A DNA stretch of 64,000 nt from Photobacterium galatheae (GCF_000695255.1 NZ_JMIB01000036.1:1-64000); one strand, 5' to 3'. Positions 8,021 to 16,790 are shown, numbered from the stretch's first letter. Made by a program: numbers and translations. Notes: generated by a model not told the origin, from the letters alone.

Positions 8021-8198
8021 AAACTCTACCGAGTTCCCTTCATTTTCTGCTTTCCAGTGATCTACATTTAGGAACAGTTATTTAGCTTGAATACAAATAC
8101 CACTAAGCTAGAGTAATAATTATGATTGATAAACTGTCATTTAAACTTAATTTCCTGTCGAAATGCATGTTTTTCTTGATGTGTGATGTTGATTCAGA
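8021..8198. other. AT-rich spacer
   Basis: No gene seen. It carries the remaining end of the IS630 fragment and AT-rich sequence. Confidence 0.4.
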
Positions 8199-8327
8199 TT
8201 ATTGGGGAGCTGCTACCATGATGTTGGGCATCACCAACATATAATTAAGTAAGACAGCAATTAACAAAGATAGATACTGAATCGTATTTTTCCATTTTTG
8301 CTTACTTTCAATAGTTGGTGATTTCAT
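8199..8327 (-). CDS. Small hydrophobic protein, 42 residues, downstream of the CI-like regulator
   Basis: An ATG at 8325-8327 is preceded by AAGGTG with 6-nt spacing. The product starts MKSPTIESKQKWKNTIQYLS and continues with one clear membrane span (LSLLIAVLLNYMLVMPNIMV), ending after AAPQ. It begins 29 nt after the stop of the CI-like gene on the same strand, so it is probably co-transcribed. A 7-bp inverted repeat (ATGTTGG/CCAACAT, 8221-8240) lies inside its 3' half. Short length makes homology judgement impossible from sequence alone. Confidence 0.45.
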   Translation of the reverse strand: MKSPTIESKQKWKNTIQYLSLLIAVLLNYMLVMPNIMVAAPQ

Positions 8328-8356
8328 GACCAACACCTTGCAGCGCCAGCTTAAAA

Positions 8357-9358
8357 TCAACCTTTCTTCAACGTCACCGCAACCCTGCCAATCACTTTGA
8401 TATCTTCTGCTTTTGCTTCAATGGTGCTTTCGCCGAAGGCGATCGCCAATTTTTTACCCGGGAAACGCTGAATGCGGTTGAGTGACAGCAGCCCATCCAC
8501 ATCAATCAGATAGACCCCAGAAACAGCATCGGTCGAAGACTGATCGACCAGGTAGATCGCTTCGTTGGTTTCCACTTCAATGGTGTGCTCTGTCTTCAGG
8601 TTGAAACTGTTCATCCTGCGAACCGGGTAGGGGATTTCTCCGGCATCGATGAGCTGCCCGTTGATCAGGCAGTAGCTCTTGAGGAGAACGGTGGCGAGCG
8701 GATGTTTTTCGAACGTTGATGCCGATTCCTGTACCTGCAGGTTTTCCGCATGGGCAGGCAGGGAAGGATAGAACGGTGGTTCTGTGATATGACTCATATC
8801 GCCTAATGCCAGCAAACGAACAGAAATGCCTTTGGCTAAATGCAGCCGGACAATTAACTCGTGTGAGTTGCGGCTGTGCTGGTTCCAGGCACTAAAGGTT
8901 GATTTAGGCACATCCAGAATATCAGCCAGTTCAAGAAATGTTCTGCACCCCACAGCACTTCTGATCAGTTCCGTAAATGGCTGACCAACCAGATAGTCAA
9001 AAGACGGAATTTGTTCACCAACGAAATTATTGTTGATGAATTGTTCACTTTCCAGACCTTCACCTAAAGCCAGTGTGTGCATGGGGATGCCTTTTGCAAG
9101 ATGCAAACGCACCATCAGCTCATGAGAGGTTCGGTTATGTAAATTCCAAGTGCTGAATGTCGGTTTCTTAACGTCAAATATCTGTGACAATTCCTGGAAT
9201 GTTTTACATCCGGTCACTTTCTTGAGCATTTCAGTAAACGCATGACCTTTTAAGTAGTCAAAAGGTAGAATTTTTCCCTTTGTCATATCGCCAATGATGT
9301 TATTTTTGATGTCGATCGCCAAATTTTCGTTGAGGTTGTCGTTTTGGCGATCTATCAT
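8357..9358 (-). CDS. CI-like phage-repressor-type regulator with two tandem DNA-binding domains
   Basis: A 333-residue protein when started at the ATG at 9358, which has AAGGA at 7-nt spacing; a longer frame to 9415 lacks such a site. Two homologous blocks of about 70 residues follow each other. The first has FDYLKGHAFTEMLKKVTGC and TFSTWNLHNRTSHELMVRLH; the second has FDYLVGQPFTELIRSAVGC and TFSAWNQHSRNSHELIVRLH. Each resembles the N-terminal helix-turn-helix of CI-type repressors. The C-terminus (GVYLIDVDG, RIQRFPGKK, VIGRVAV) resembles the LexA/CI dimerisation fold. I see no clear GDSM-type catalytic Ser, so RecA-stimulated self-cleavage is doubtful. Targets are unknown. Confidence 0.75.
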   Translation of the reverse strand: MIDRQNDNLNENLAIDIKNNIIGDMTKGKILPFDYLKGHAFTEMLKKVTGCKTFQELSQIFDVKKPTFSTWNLHNRTSHELMVRLHLAKGIPMHTLALGEGLESEQFINNNFVGEQIPSFDYLVGQPFTELIRSAVGCRTFLELADILDVPKSTFSAWNQHSRNSHELIVRLHLAKGISVRLLALGDMSHITEPPFYPSLPAHAENLQVQESASTFEKHPLATVLLKSYCLINGQLIDAGEIPYPVRRMNSFNLKTEHTIEVETNEAIYLVDQSSTDAVSGVYLIDVDGLLSLNRIQRFPGKKLAIAFGESTIEAKAEDIKVIGRVAVTLKKG

Positions 9359-9932
9359 CATTCTGTCCTTGGGTATCTTGCCGACCAAAGCTGAAGAAAC
9401 CCGATAAAAAAGCAAACCAACTCAGGAGCATAGCACCATGTTTTCCTTTAATACACCCCTGCTTGTCGTATATCTATACGATGACGAATTTCCATGATTT
9501 CGTGACGAGCCGCAAAGCATCACTCAGCATAAAATTTCGAATGATGCCCTCATTCCCGGACTTTCATAAGGGGTTCCCATGAGCCCGTTCTAAAAAACAG
9601 AGGTATGCCGTTGTAAAGAGTAAAAGAGGCATGCCCTGTAATACGCCCGTACCTTCTCGGCCAGTCTTGTGTGGCTGAAGCATCGGTTGTGACGACCAAA
9701 ATCTTGAAAAATCGTGACTGTACCGTCTGAAGTTGCGTCAGATCTGATATTGCGACGGGCCTGAAGCCACTACAGGCCTGAAAAAGGCAGCCAGCTGCGA
9801 TTGTTGTCATCCGTTTTGAGAACCTGACTGGTCTTGTTTGTTGTATGAACCCTTCAAGTTTTCCTGTGAAATTGGTGTTGCAATTTGTTCGTTCGGTGCG
9901 GGCTTTCTTGTCACCTTGGTTAGGAGAAGCGC
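9359..9932. other. Promoter-bearing spacer between divergent genes
   Basis: No convincing gene. It separates the minus-strand CI-like regulator from the plus-strand pair at 9933-10888 and should hold both promoters. A 141-codon minus-strand frame (9550-9975) was judged a chance ORF. Confidence 0.5.
9466..9481. promoter_or_regulatory. Palindrome, candidate repressor operator
   Basis: The sequence TCGTATA-TC-TATACGA is a perfect 7-bp inverted repeat with a 2-bp spacer. It lies about 110 bp upstream of the CI-like start codon, in the divergent promoter region. Such a site suits autoregulation by a dimeric repressor; binding is inferred. Confidence 0.4.
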
Positions 9933-10439
9933 ATGAGTCATGCACAAGCCATACTGGAACAAGCCCAGCAGGCAAAAAAAGAAGCTGTTGAATTACTCAA
10001 AGAAGTGAACCGCCACTCGAAAGAAAACCTGATGCTGTTGAACCGCTGTGAAACTATTGTGCGACACGCGTTGCTACCGGGGACAACTTCCCTTGGCTCG
10101 CAGGAAGTGCCGGTGGAAGCATGGGTCATGAATACTGAGATGGTGGCCGAAGCGATCCGAAATCGCAGTGCTCATGATGTAGCTTTAGGCATCCTGCAAA
10201 TGGCTGCGGAGTGCAAACATTTATTGCATGTTCACGTGAATTATTCGCCGCATACCGACTGCCTGTATGTTCACGTGTGTCCGAAAAATACACCCTATGG
10301 AAATTGGCAAAACGAAGTTCGTTTATTCGATGATTCATTTCATTTTGAGCATAGCGATATCCAAGACTTACTGGTGATTGAAGACAAGTTGATTGAATTG
10401 ATTGCTGAAGCGAATTTGACAGCGAGGGTGCAAGCGTGA
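9933..10439 (+). CDS. Hypothetical protein, 168 residues
   Basis: Starts after an excellent ribosome site (TAGGAGAAGCGC-ATG). The N-terminal 40 residues are helical and Gln/Lys/Glu-rich (ILEQAQQAKKEAVELLKEV), suggesting a short coiled coil. The rest is a mixed fold with several His and Cys (LLHVHVNYSPHTDCLYVHVC). No family recognised. Its stop overlaps the GTG of the next gene, so the two form a translationally coupled pair. Confidence 0.65.
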   Translation: MSHAQAILEQAQQAKKEAVELLKEVNRHSKENLMLLNRCETIVRHALLPGTTSLGSQEVPVEAWVMNTEMVAEAIRNRSAHDVALGILQMAAECKHLLHVHVNYSPHTDCLYVHVCPKNTPYGNWQNEVRLFDDSFHFEHSDIQDLLVIEDKLIELIAEANLTARVQA

Positions 10440-10888
10440 ACAAAATTGCTTTCCATCAAGTAAAACTGCAGTCTCTTCATTTCAATGAAGTTTTAGCCGG
10501 ACGTAAAACCCATGAAATACGTTTCAACGATCGGGATTATCAGGCCGGTGACTGCCTGATTCTACGGGAAGTCGACGACAACGGTGATGACACCGGGCAG
10601 GAGATGAACGCGGAAATTACACATGTGCAGCAGGGCGACCACTTTGGTCTGGCTGATGGCTGGTGTGTGCTTTCGCTGGCAAACACCACGCCGTTGCAGG
10701 GCATTCGTCTGATTGGTTATTTGCGTGATCGGCTCAAAGAGCATTGCGACTACATAGAAACGCAAGTGCCGCTCATCAAAGAAACGGGCCATACGACCTA
10801 TGATGCGACACGTGCCATTGAAGCCGGTCGATGCTGGGTGGATGAAGCGAACCACTTTCTGAAAAAGTTTCCGGTGGTTGAGCCATAA
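10436..10888 (+). CDS. DUF3850 (ASCH/PUA-like) domain protein
   Basis: A 150-residue protein starting at GTG (10436), overlapping the upstream stop by 4 nt. The first 75 residues match the DUF3850 pattern: HQVKLQSLHFNEVLAGRKTHEIRFNDRDYQAGD, then LILREVD and AEITHVQ. These small PUA-superfamily folds are thought to bind RNA or modified nucleotides and are common in phage and mobile contexts. The remaining C-terminal half (from about residue 90) is not part of the recognised domain. It probably works with the upstream 168-residue protein, given the coupling. Confidence 0.75.
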   Translation: MNKIAFHQVKLQSLHFNEVLAGRKTHEIRFNDRDYQAGDCLILREVDDNGDDTGQEMNAEITHVQQGDHFGLADGWCVLSLANTTPLQGIRLIGYLRDRLKEHCDYIETQVPLIKETGHTTYDATRAIEAGRCWVDEANHFLKKFPVVEP

Positions 10889-10921
10889 ATGGTTGGTTCG
10901 TAACGATCACATTGTTGTAAG

Positions 10922-10951
10922 AACCTGATGGCGGGATACCGCCATCAGGTT
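10922..10951. terminator. Strong hairpin after the DUF3850 pair
   Basis: A perfect 13-bp stem (AACCTGATGGCGG at 10922-10934, CCGCCATCAGGTT at 10939-10951) with a GATA loop. It has no long T-run, but its position suggests it closes the operon from both directions. Confidence 0.6.
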
Positions 10952-10954
10952 GAC

Positions 10955-11225
10955 TCAATGCAATTGCGGCGTCTTTGGGGCTTCATGGCTGACTTCAATG
11001 TGCAGGCTGAAATGGTCGAGTGAACGGTATTTTCCGATGTCTTCCGTTGGGTTGAATCAGGACAACCATGACTTGGTCGTTCTGGAGAAATAAGGCACTG
11101 ATATCATCTGGCTCCTGGCGGTTGAAACCGATCCAGCGATTGAAATGACATTTCTGCGCATAAGCCGAATCGAAGCCAGTTTTATTTCTATTGAGTTTAA
11201 AATTGAACAAAAAACAATCGATCAA
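10955..11225 (-). pseudogene. Frameshifted small ORF, possibly a glyoxalase/VOC-type remnant
   Basis: On the minus strand a frame from 11225 reads HFNRWIGFNRQEPDDISALF, then QNDQVMVVLIQPNG. Around 11045 the protein-like reading moves to another frame, NPTEDIGKYRSLDHFSLHIE, ending in a stop at 10955. Joined, the segments vaguely resemble the middle of VOC-superfamily proteins (VMxxxI then DHxSLHIxV). The frameshift and the missing remainder suggest a decayed gene. Family assignment is weak. Confidence 0.3.
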
Positions 11226-11321
11226 ACATTTTACGCCCTAAAAGCAAGCTAAGTCACTAAAAAGTAACTATTTGCTGACTACACTGAAACCATTATCAGT
11301 GAAGAAAAGAAGGGGAAGGGT

Positions 11322-13691
11322 ATGACCATGCAAGCATTAAAAGCCGATACCCTGTACCGCACCTGCACCCTGAATGGGCTGGATGCCGACTGCTCATCGA
11401 CCAAACATTTAGAACCCCTCGACGAAATCGTCGGCCAGGAACGCGCGCAGCAGGCGGTTGAGTTTGCGATGTCGATCAAGGAGAAGGGATATAATATTTA
11501 TGCTGTTGGCCGAAATGGGCTGGGGAAGCGCACCATGGTGCTTCGCTATCTGAATCGCCATGATCCCAACGGTGATGCGACGCCGCTGTATGACTGGTGC
11601 TATGTCGCAAATTTCGATGAACCGCGCACTCCCAAAGTGCTGAAACTGCAACCGGGAATGGGGGCCCCATTCAAAAAAGATATCGAAAAGTTGATGATGC
11701 GGCTGGTGAAAGCGATGCCGCTGGCGTTCGATAATGAAATGTATTATTCCCGCTCTGAACAGTTGAAGAATCAGCTGGCGCAGAAACAGCAAACTGCACT
11801 CGGCAACTTGACGACGGAAGCCAAAGCTCAAAATGTCAGTCTGACGTTGACCACTCAGGGCGACTATCAACTGGTGGCGATGCATGGTGAAGAGCCACAC
11901 TCCGAAGAAAGTTTTGAAGCATTGCCTCAGGCTGAGCAGGAGAAGTTTGACGAAATCATCAGCGCGTTGGAAGTGAAACTACGCGGGATTGCCCGCGAGA
12001 TGACCGACTGGGAAGAAGAATTTTCCGATAAAATCCAGAAGCTGAATGAAGAAGTCGCGCTTGGGGTTGTGTCGCACTTCATCAAACCGTTGAAAAAAGA
12101 GTACAAAGGCCACGGGGAGATCAAGGATTATCTGACGGCAATGCAAAAAGATATTCTGGAAAACCTCGATATCTTCCTGGAGGAAAGTGAAGATCAGGTG
12201 GCGCTGGCATATGCGGCGTTGGACCGGAAAATGCCACGACGTTATCAGGTGAATGTGCTGGTCAGTCAGGACAGCAAGCGTTTTCCGATTGTGGTAGAAG
12301 AAAGCCCGAACTATCACACGATTTTCGGTTATATCGAAAACGCGACTTACAAAGGCACCGTGTTTACCGATTTCTCACTGATCCGCTCTGGCAGTTTACA
12401 CCGTGCAAATGGCGGGGTATTGCTGATGGATGCTGTGAAAGTGCTCGAACGGCCATTCGTGTGGGACGGTTTGAAACGTGCACTGCGCTCACGCAAGCTC
12501 AATTTGAGTTCGCTGGAACGGGAAGTGACGCTATCCGGCACGATCTCGCTGGAACCGGAGCCGATCCCGCTGGATGTGAAGATTATTTTGTTCGGGGATT
12601 ATCAAACCTATCAGCTCTTGGTGCACTATGATCCGGACTTCAGCGAACTGTTCCGGGTGACGGCTGATTTTGAAGATGAGATGGATCGAACTGATGCATC
12701 AGAAGCTCAGTACGCTCGGTTCATTTCCAGTATTGTGCACGATAACAATATGCTCCATTGCGATCGCAAGGCGATTGCCCGGATTATCGAATACAGCTCC
12801 CGTCAGGCGGAAGATCAGAATAAATTGTCACTGCATTCGGCGGATATTGCCAATCTGCTGCGGGAGACGAATTACACCGCACGAGCGGCCAATGCGACCA
12901 TGATTCGTGTCGCCCATGTCGAGCAGGCGTTGCAACGTCAGGAGAAACGGGTCAGCCGGTTGCAGGATCAGATGCTGCACACGTTCAGAAACGGCACCAC
13001 ACTGATTGATACGCAGGGGGAAGTGACAGGACAGATTAACGGTCTGTCGGTGATTTCGACCTCGGATCACCGTTTTGGCATTCCGAACCGGATTACCGCG
13101 ACCACGTCTTGGGGGGAAGGCGAGGTGATGGATATCGAACGCAGCGTGAAGCTGGGTGGCCGGATTCACTCGAAAGGAGTGATGATCCTGACGGCCTATC
13201 TGTCTTCCCTGTTTGGCAAAAGTGCCAAAATTCCACTGACCACCCATCTGACATTTGAGCAGTCTTATGGTGGCGTCGACGGGGACAGTGCGTCGATGGC
13301 AGAGTTGTGTGCCATTATTTCGGCGTTCTCCGGTTGTTCAATTGATCAGTCGATCGCGATGACCGGTTCAATGAACCAGTTTGGCCAGGCACAGCCCATT
13401 GGTGGCGTGAATGAGAAGATCGAAGGATTCTTCGATGTCTGTACTATCAAGGGCCGCCATGCCAAACAGGGCGTGATTATTCCGCAGTCGAATGCACATA
13501 ATCTGATGTTACGTAAAGATATTTTAGCGGCTGTCGAGAAAGGGGATTTCCATATTTGGGCGATTCATCATGTCAGTGAAGCGATCAGCTTGCTGACCGG
13601 GCAGGAAACGGGTGAATGGCAAGACGGTGGTTATCCAACGGGCTCTGTTTTGGCGATTGCACAGAACAAATTGAATGCGATGCGCAAGTAG
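11322..13691 (+). CDS. LonB-like ATP-dependent protease (AAA + Lon_C domains)
   Basis: A 789-residue protein, the usual length for gammaproteobacterial YcbZ/LonB-type proteases. The N-terminal AAA module has a Walker A-like GRNGLGKRT near residue 65 and the family block HRANGGVLLMDA in the middle, around a long helical insertion. The C-terminal Lon protease domain has the Ser-Lys dyad: Ser656 in DGDSAS and Lys699 in NEKIEG, 43 residues apart as in E. coli Lon. AAGGGG six bases before 11322 supports the start. It is expected to degrade selected cytosolic proteins; substrates are not evident. It is transcribed alone, with a terminator at 13711. Confidence 0.9.
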   Translation: MTMQALKADTLYRTCTLNGLDADCSSTKHLEPLDEIVGQERAQQAVEFAMSIKEKGYNIYAVGRNGLGKRTMVLRYLNRHDPNGDATPLYDWCYVANFDEPRTPKVLKLQPGMGAPFKKDIEKLMMRLVKAMPLAFDNEMYYSRSEQLKNQLAQKQQTALGNLTTEAKAQNVSLTLTTQGDYQLVAMHGEEPHSEESFEALPQAEQEKFDEIISALEVKLRGIAREMTDWEEEFSDKIQKLNEEVALGVVSHFIKPLKKEYKGHGEIKDYLTAMQKDILENLDIFLEESEDQVALAYAALDRKMPRRYQVNVLVSQDSKRFPIVVEESPNYHTIFGYIENATYKGTVFTDFSLIRSGSLHRANGGVLLMDAVKVLERPFVWDGLKRALRSRKLNLSSLEREVTLSGTISLEPEPIPLDVKIILFGDYQTYQLLVHYDPDFSELFRVTADFEDEMDRTDASEAQYARFISSIVHDNNMLHCDRKAIARIIEYSSRQAEDQNKLSLHSADIANLLRETNYTARAANATMIRVAHVEQALQRQEKRVSRLQDQMLHTFRNGTTLIDTQGEVTGQINGLSVISTSDHRFGIPNRITATTSWGEGEVMDIERSVKLGGRIHSKGVMILTAYLSSLFGKSAKIPLTTHLTFEQSYGGVDGDSASMAELCAIISAFSGCSIDQSIAMTGSMNQFGQAQPIGGVNEKIEGFFDVCTIKGRHAKQGVIIPQSNAHNLMLRKDILAAVEKGDFHIWAIHHVSEAISLLTGQETGEWQDGGYPTGSVLAIAQNKLNAMRK

Positions 13692-13710
13692 CGTACCGAT
13701 GTGCTTTGAC

Positions 13711-13760
13711 TTTCCCTCTTCCTCTCTCTTTCCTGTTTGGGGAGAGGGAAAATCGTTTTT
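13711..13760 (+). terminator. Terminator of the LonB-like gene
   Basis: Arms TTTCCCTCT (13711-13719) and AGAGGGAAA (13743-13751), followed by ATCGTTTTT. The convergent XRE gene ends just beyond it. Confidence 0.55.
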
Positions 13761-13766
13761 CAATCG

Positions 13767-14174
13767 TTACGATGGCTCTTCCTGTTGTGCCAGTGCCAGG
13801 AAGCTTGCCATGGCCTGTGTATCCAGATAACCGTCGGCTTTTTTATGGGTGCGCAGGAACTGATAGCCGGAGATTACTTTAGTGAGTTCGTCTGCGCTTC
13901 TGCCGCTGAAAGGCTTCCCGGTGACATGTTCCCAGGCAACGGCGAGTGCGTTTTTGTCGACGACTTCTGCCTGCCGGTACAGATAACCACAGCCTGTGGC
14001 TAACCATTCTAAAGAGCAATTGGCTTTCATTGCGATTTGGTTGGCCTTCTGTAAGCTGGGCTCGCTGCCATTCAAATACTTACGGATCAGCGCTTCATTC
14101 AGCTCGACTCGCCGGGCAAATCCGCTGACGCTTTCCTTACCCATCAAGTTTCTTAATCGTTCAGAAAATGACAT
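13767..14174 (-). CDS. XRE-family transcriptional regulator, 135 residues
   Basis: The N-terminal half is a helix-turn-helix of the phage-repressor class: SFSERLRNLMGKESVSGFAR, then LIRKYLNGSEPSLQKANQIA and CSLEWLATG, a typical XRE ending. The C-terminal half has no recognisable sensor domain and is too short for an S24 peptidase. It is divergent from the aldo/keto reductase gene (108 bp between starts) and may regulate it or itself. No strong ribosome site is visible upstream of 14174. Confidence 0.75.
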   Translation of the reverse strand: MSFSERLRNLMGKESVSGFARRVELNEALIRKYLNGSEPSLQKANQIAMKANCSLEWLATGCGYLYRQAEVVDKNALAVAWEHVTGKPFSGRSADELTKVISGYQFLRTHKKADGYLDTQAMASFLALAQQEEPS

Positions 14175-14282
14175 GAAATACTCGTACTCTGGTTCGAATC
14201 TTGCGGGTTATATCATTGCTCGCTGCTTTAAACCAGCCTAGGATGAGGAATTATTTCGGGCAATAAATAAAGGAGTATTGCC

Positions 14283-15191
14283 ATGGTGGCAAATGTCGAA
14301 CTGGCGCCTCAGGGGCCGCAGTTTTCTGAACTGGTACAAGGCTATTGGCGTTTGGCAGACTGGGGGATGAGCCCTCAGGAGCGGCTAACGTTTCTGAAAC
14401 AGCATATTGAGCTGGGGATCACGACAGTTGATCATGCCGACATTTATGGCGGTTACAGCTGTGAGCAACTGTTTGGTGAAGCCTTGGCATTGGATCCGAG
14501 CGTACGTGAGCAAATTCAGATTGTCTCAAAGTGCGATATCAAACTCTGCGGCAGTCAGTATCCTGAGCAGAAAATCAACCACTACAACACCAGCAAAGCA
14601 CACATCACCGAGTCGGTGAACAATTCATTGCAGCGCCTGGGGATTGAGCAACTTGATGTCTTGCTGATCCACCGCCCAGACGTGCTGATGGACGCCGATG
14701 AAGTGGCTGAAGCTTTCGCAGCGCTGAAGCAGCAGGGGAAAGTCGTGCACTTTGGGGTGTCGAATTTCTCACCGGCTCAGTTTGATTTGCTGCAATCGCG
14801 ATTAGATGCACCACTGGTGACAAATCAGGTTGAAATCAATCCGCTGAACTTTGAAGTTTGCCATGACGGCACTTTGGACCAGTTGCAAATGAAACGCACT
14901 AAACCGATGGCCTGGTCGTGCATGGCGGGCGGGGAAATCTTCAATGGCCAGTCTGAACAGTCAGTGCGTGTTCGCAACGAACTGGAAGCAATCCGTCAGG
15001 AAATTGGTGCAACTTCCATCGATCAGGTGATTTATGCCTGGGTGCGTCGTTTACCGTCTAAGCCTTTGCCGATTATTGGTTCGGGTAAGATTGAACGTGT
15101 GAAAGATGCCGTGGCATCGCTGGCGTTTGAACTGAGCCGCGAGCAGTGGTTCCGGGTCTGGGTGGCTTCCAAAGGTCACGGGGTGCCATAA
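14283..15191 (+). CDS. Aldo/keto reductase, YdhF-like
   Basis: A 302-residue NADPH-dependent oxidoreductase of the AKR superfamily, closest in pattern to E. coli YdhF. The catalytic tetrad is visible: Asp50 and Tyr55 in VDHADIYG, Lys83 in VSKCD and His130 in LLIHRPD. The C-terminal GSGKIERV contacts the cofactor phosphate in this family. Ribosome site AAAGGAG sits 7 nt before the ATG. It reduces aldehydes or ketones in the cytosol; the physiological substrate is unknown. The gene is monocistronic, with a strong terminator at 15223. Confidence 0.88.
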   Translation: MVANVELAPQGPQFSELVQGYWRLADWGMSPQERLTFLKQHIELGITTVDHADIYGGYSCEQLFGEALALDPSVREQIQIVSKCDIKLCGSQYPEQKINHYNTSKAHITESVNNSLQRLGIEQLDVLLIHRPDVLMDADEVAEAFAALKQQGKVVHFGVSNFSPAQFDLLQSRLDAPLVTNQVEINPLNFEVCHDGTLDQLQMKRTKPMAWSCMAGGEIFNGQSEQSVRVRNELEAIRQEIGATSIDQVIYAWVRRLPSKPLPIIGSGKIERVKDAVASLAFELSREQWFRVWVASKGHGVP

Positions 15192-15222
15192 AGGTTCAGC
15201 CTTTAGTCCGTCTGATCATGCA

Positions 15223-15253
15223 ACAACCCCGCGGCTGGCGGGGTTGTCTTTTC
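15223..15253 (+). terminator. Terminator of the aldo/keto reductase gene
   Basis: A 10-bp perfect stem (ACAACCCCGC at 15223-15232, GCGGGGTTGT at 15238-15247) with loop GGCTG, followed by CTTTTC. Confidence 0.85.
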
Positions 15254-15277
15254 TGAAGCAGTTGGATTGAAACGCAT

Positions 15278-15346
15278 TTATTTTTTCTTTTCAGTGACTT
15301 CTTTCAGAATATCTTTGATGCGCTTATTCGAGACTCTTTTTGCCAT
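15278..15346 (-). CDS. Very small basic protein, 22 residues
   Basis: An ATG at 15344-15346 is preceded by AAAAGGAG with 6-nt spacing, one of the best ribosome sites in the window. The product is MAKRVSNKRIKDILKEVTEK followed by KK and a stop at 15278-15280. It is highly basic and could be one amphipathic helix. A TATAAG hexamer upstream (about 15370) could be a -10 box. It lies between the terminator of the convergent gene and a spacer with no other gene. Function unknown. Confidence 0.45.
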   Translation of the reverse strand: MAKRVSNKRIKDILKEVTEKKK

Positions 15347-15915
15347 AAATCACTCCTTTTCAAAGACAACTTATACAAAAAATAGATTCAGAAAGTCGGC
15401 CATTGCAGCAACATGAGTGACGTTGTCACTTTGTGTGGTGGTCAGCAAAATACATTCCTCATATGTACATCACAAACACCTCACAAGCTTGTCACCAAAT
15501 TGACATATGACCTTTGTTTACTATAGTTGCTGTCCCAATAAATAATGAGATCTGTCTCAACCTCCGGAAAAATAGCCATCATCTTTTCGACTGGCATTCG
15601 GTTTGTTTTGTGACCCAATTGATCGTTTCGTATTGATGTTCTCAGGAAAATGATGCACCAGATTCGTATTGGGGGGACGAAGCCGACCTGCGTGTTCATG
15701 CAATCAAACTGTTGAGGCTACTTTAGACATTTAACCTCAAGCCGAAAAGGCTCGGGGGTCACTGAGCGCATGAGCTGACCGACGACGATTTGGTCAGTAT
15801 CTTTCTGGGCAGGAAGATCTCGGTTCGGGTCGATGATTCAAGAATCTTAGCTGGCTCCTCGTACAGGGTTGTGCATAAACTGAGAGAAATCTTAAAAATG
15901 TCAGGAGAATTCGTG
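15347..15915. other. Spacer without a clear gene
   Basis: About 570 bp upstream of the acetyltransferase. Minus-strand frame 15481-15699 (72 codons) and the upstream in-frame extension of the acetyltransferase (15790-15915) lack ribosome sites or recognisable protein patterns. It should contain the promoters of the 22-residue ORF and of the acetyltransferase gene. Confidence 0.4.
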
Positions 15916-16767
15916 ATGGAGAACAAGTCGTTGATGATCAGACCGATGCATCGGGAAGAAGTCGATATTGCTGTCGAATGGGCTGCTCAGGAAGGGTGGA
16001 ATCCGGGGGTGAATGATGCAGCCTGTTACGCAACGGCAGATCCTACGGGTTTTCTGATCGGCTTCCTTGGTGAAGAGCCAATTGCGACCATTTCTGCCAT
16101 TCGGTATGACGACACGTTTGGGTTTATCGGCTTTTATATTGTGAAGCCGGAATATCGTGGAAAGGGGTATGGCATTCAAATCTGGCATGCTGCACTGAAG
16201 TATCTGGAAGGCTGTAATATCGGTTTAGATGGCGTGGTTGAGCAACAGGCAAATTATCAGAAATCCGGTTTTCAGCTCGCGTACAGCAACCTTCGGTATG
16301 AAGGGGTAGGCGGTAGTGATGTTCAGGCGGATGCAGCGGTTGTTCCTTTGTCTGACTTATCACCGGAAGTCATTGAAGCCTATGAGCGACCTTTCTTCCC
16401 TGTGCAACGTCCTCTGTTTTTGCAAGCCTGGCTCAATCAGCCGCACAGTCACGCACTGGGCATTATGAAAAATGATCAGCTAGCCGGTTACGGCGTCATT
16501 CGTCGGTGCCAAAACGGCTATAAAATTGGCCCGTTGTATGCCGACAATACCGAACTGGCTGAACGCTTGTTTCTGGCACTGAAATCCAGGGCAGCATCAT
16601 CTCAACCTGTCTTTCTGGATGTACCTGAGGTCAATACAGCGGCTGTTGCGCTGGCTGAAAAATATGGGATGACCGTGTCCTTTGGCACGGCTCGGATGTA
16701 CACCCAGAAAGCACCTGAATTGCCGTTGGATCGTCTGTTTGGCGTGACATCTTTTGAGATTGGGTGA
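15916..16767 (+). CDS. GNAT-family N-acetyltransferase with C-terminal second domain (YitH-like)
   Basis: Started at the ATG at 15916 (AGGAGA 7 nt upstream), the product has 283 residues. Residues 1-140 are a GNAT fold: LMIRPMHREEVDIAVEWAAQ at the start and the acetyl-CoA loop in PEYRGKGYGIQIW (R/QxxGxG). The second half, with PFFPVQRPLFLQAWL, GYGVIRRC and KIGPLYADN, matches the extra domain that follows GNAT in the YitH/DUF1248 group. It transfers an acetyl group from acetyl-CoA to an unknown amine in the cytosol. A terminator follows at 16791. Confidence 0.85.
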   Translation: MENKSLMIRPMHREEVDIAVEWAAQEGWNPGVNDAACYATADPTGFLIGFLGEEPIATISAIRYDDTFGFIGFYIVKPEYRGKGYGIQIWHAALKYLEGCNIGLDGVVEQQANYQKSGFQLAYSNLRYEGVGGSDVQADAAVVPLSDLSPEVIEAYERPFFPVQRPLFLQAWLNQPHSHALGIMKNDQLAGYGVIRRCQNGYKIGPLYADNTELAERLFLALKSRAASSQPVFLDVPEVNTAAVALAEKYGMTVSFGTARMYTQKAPELPLDRLFGVTSFEIG

Positions 16768-16790
16768 ATTTGTTTGACGCAATGGATACG

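Noticed and set aside
8221-8240. Terminator at ATGTTGG/CCAACAT
   Set aside because: Stem of only 7 bp without T-run, lying inside the small membrane ORF.
9422-9439. Five-codon upstream ORF before the CI-like regulator
   Set aside because: ATG with AAGGA nearby but only MVLCS; too short to distinguish from chance.
9550-9975. 141-codon minus-strand ORF
   Set aside because: No ribosome site, no recognisable protein pattern, overlaps the well-supported start of the 9933 gene and its promoter region.
15481-15699. 72-codon minus-strand ORF
   Set aside because: No ribosome site and no recognisable motif; could be a remnant but cannot be supported.
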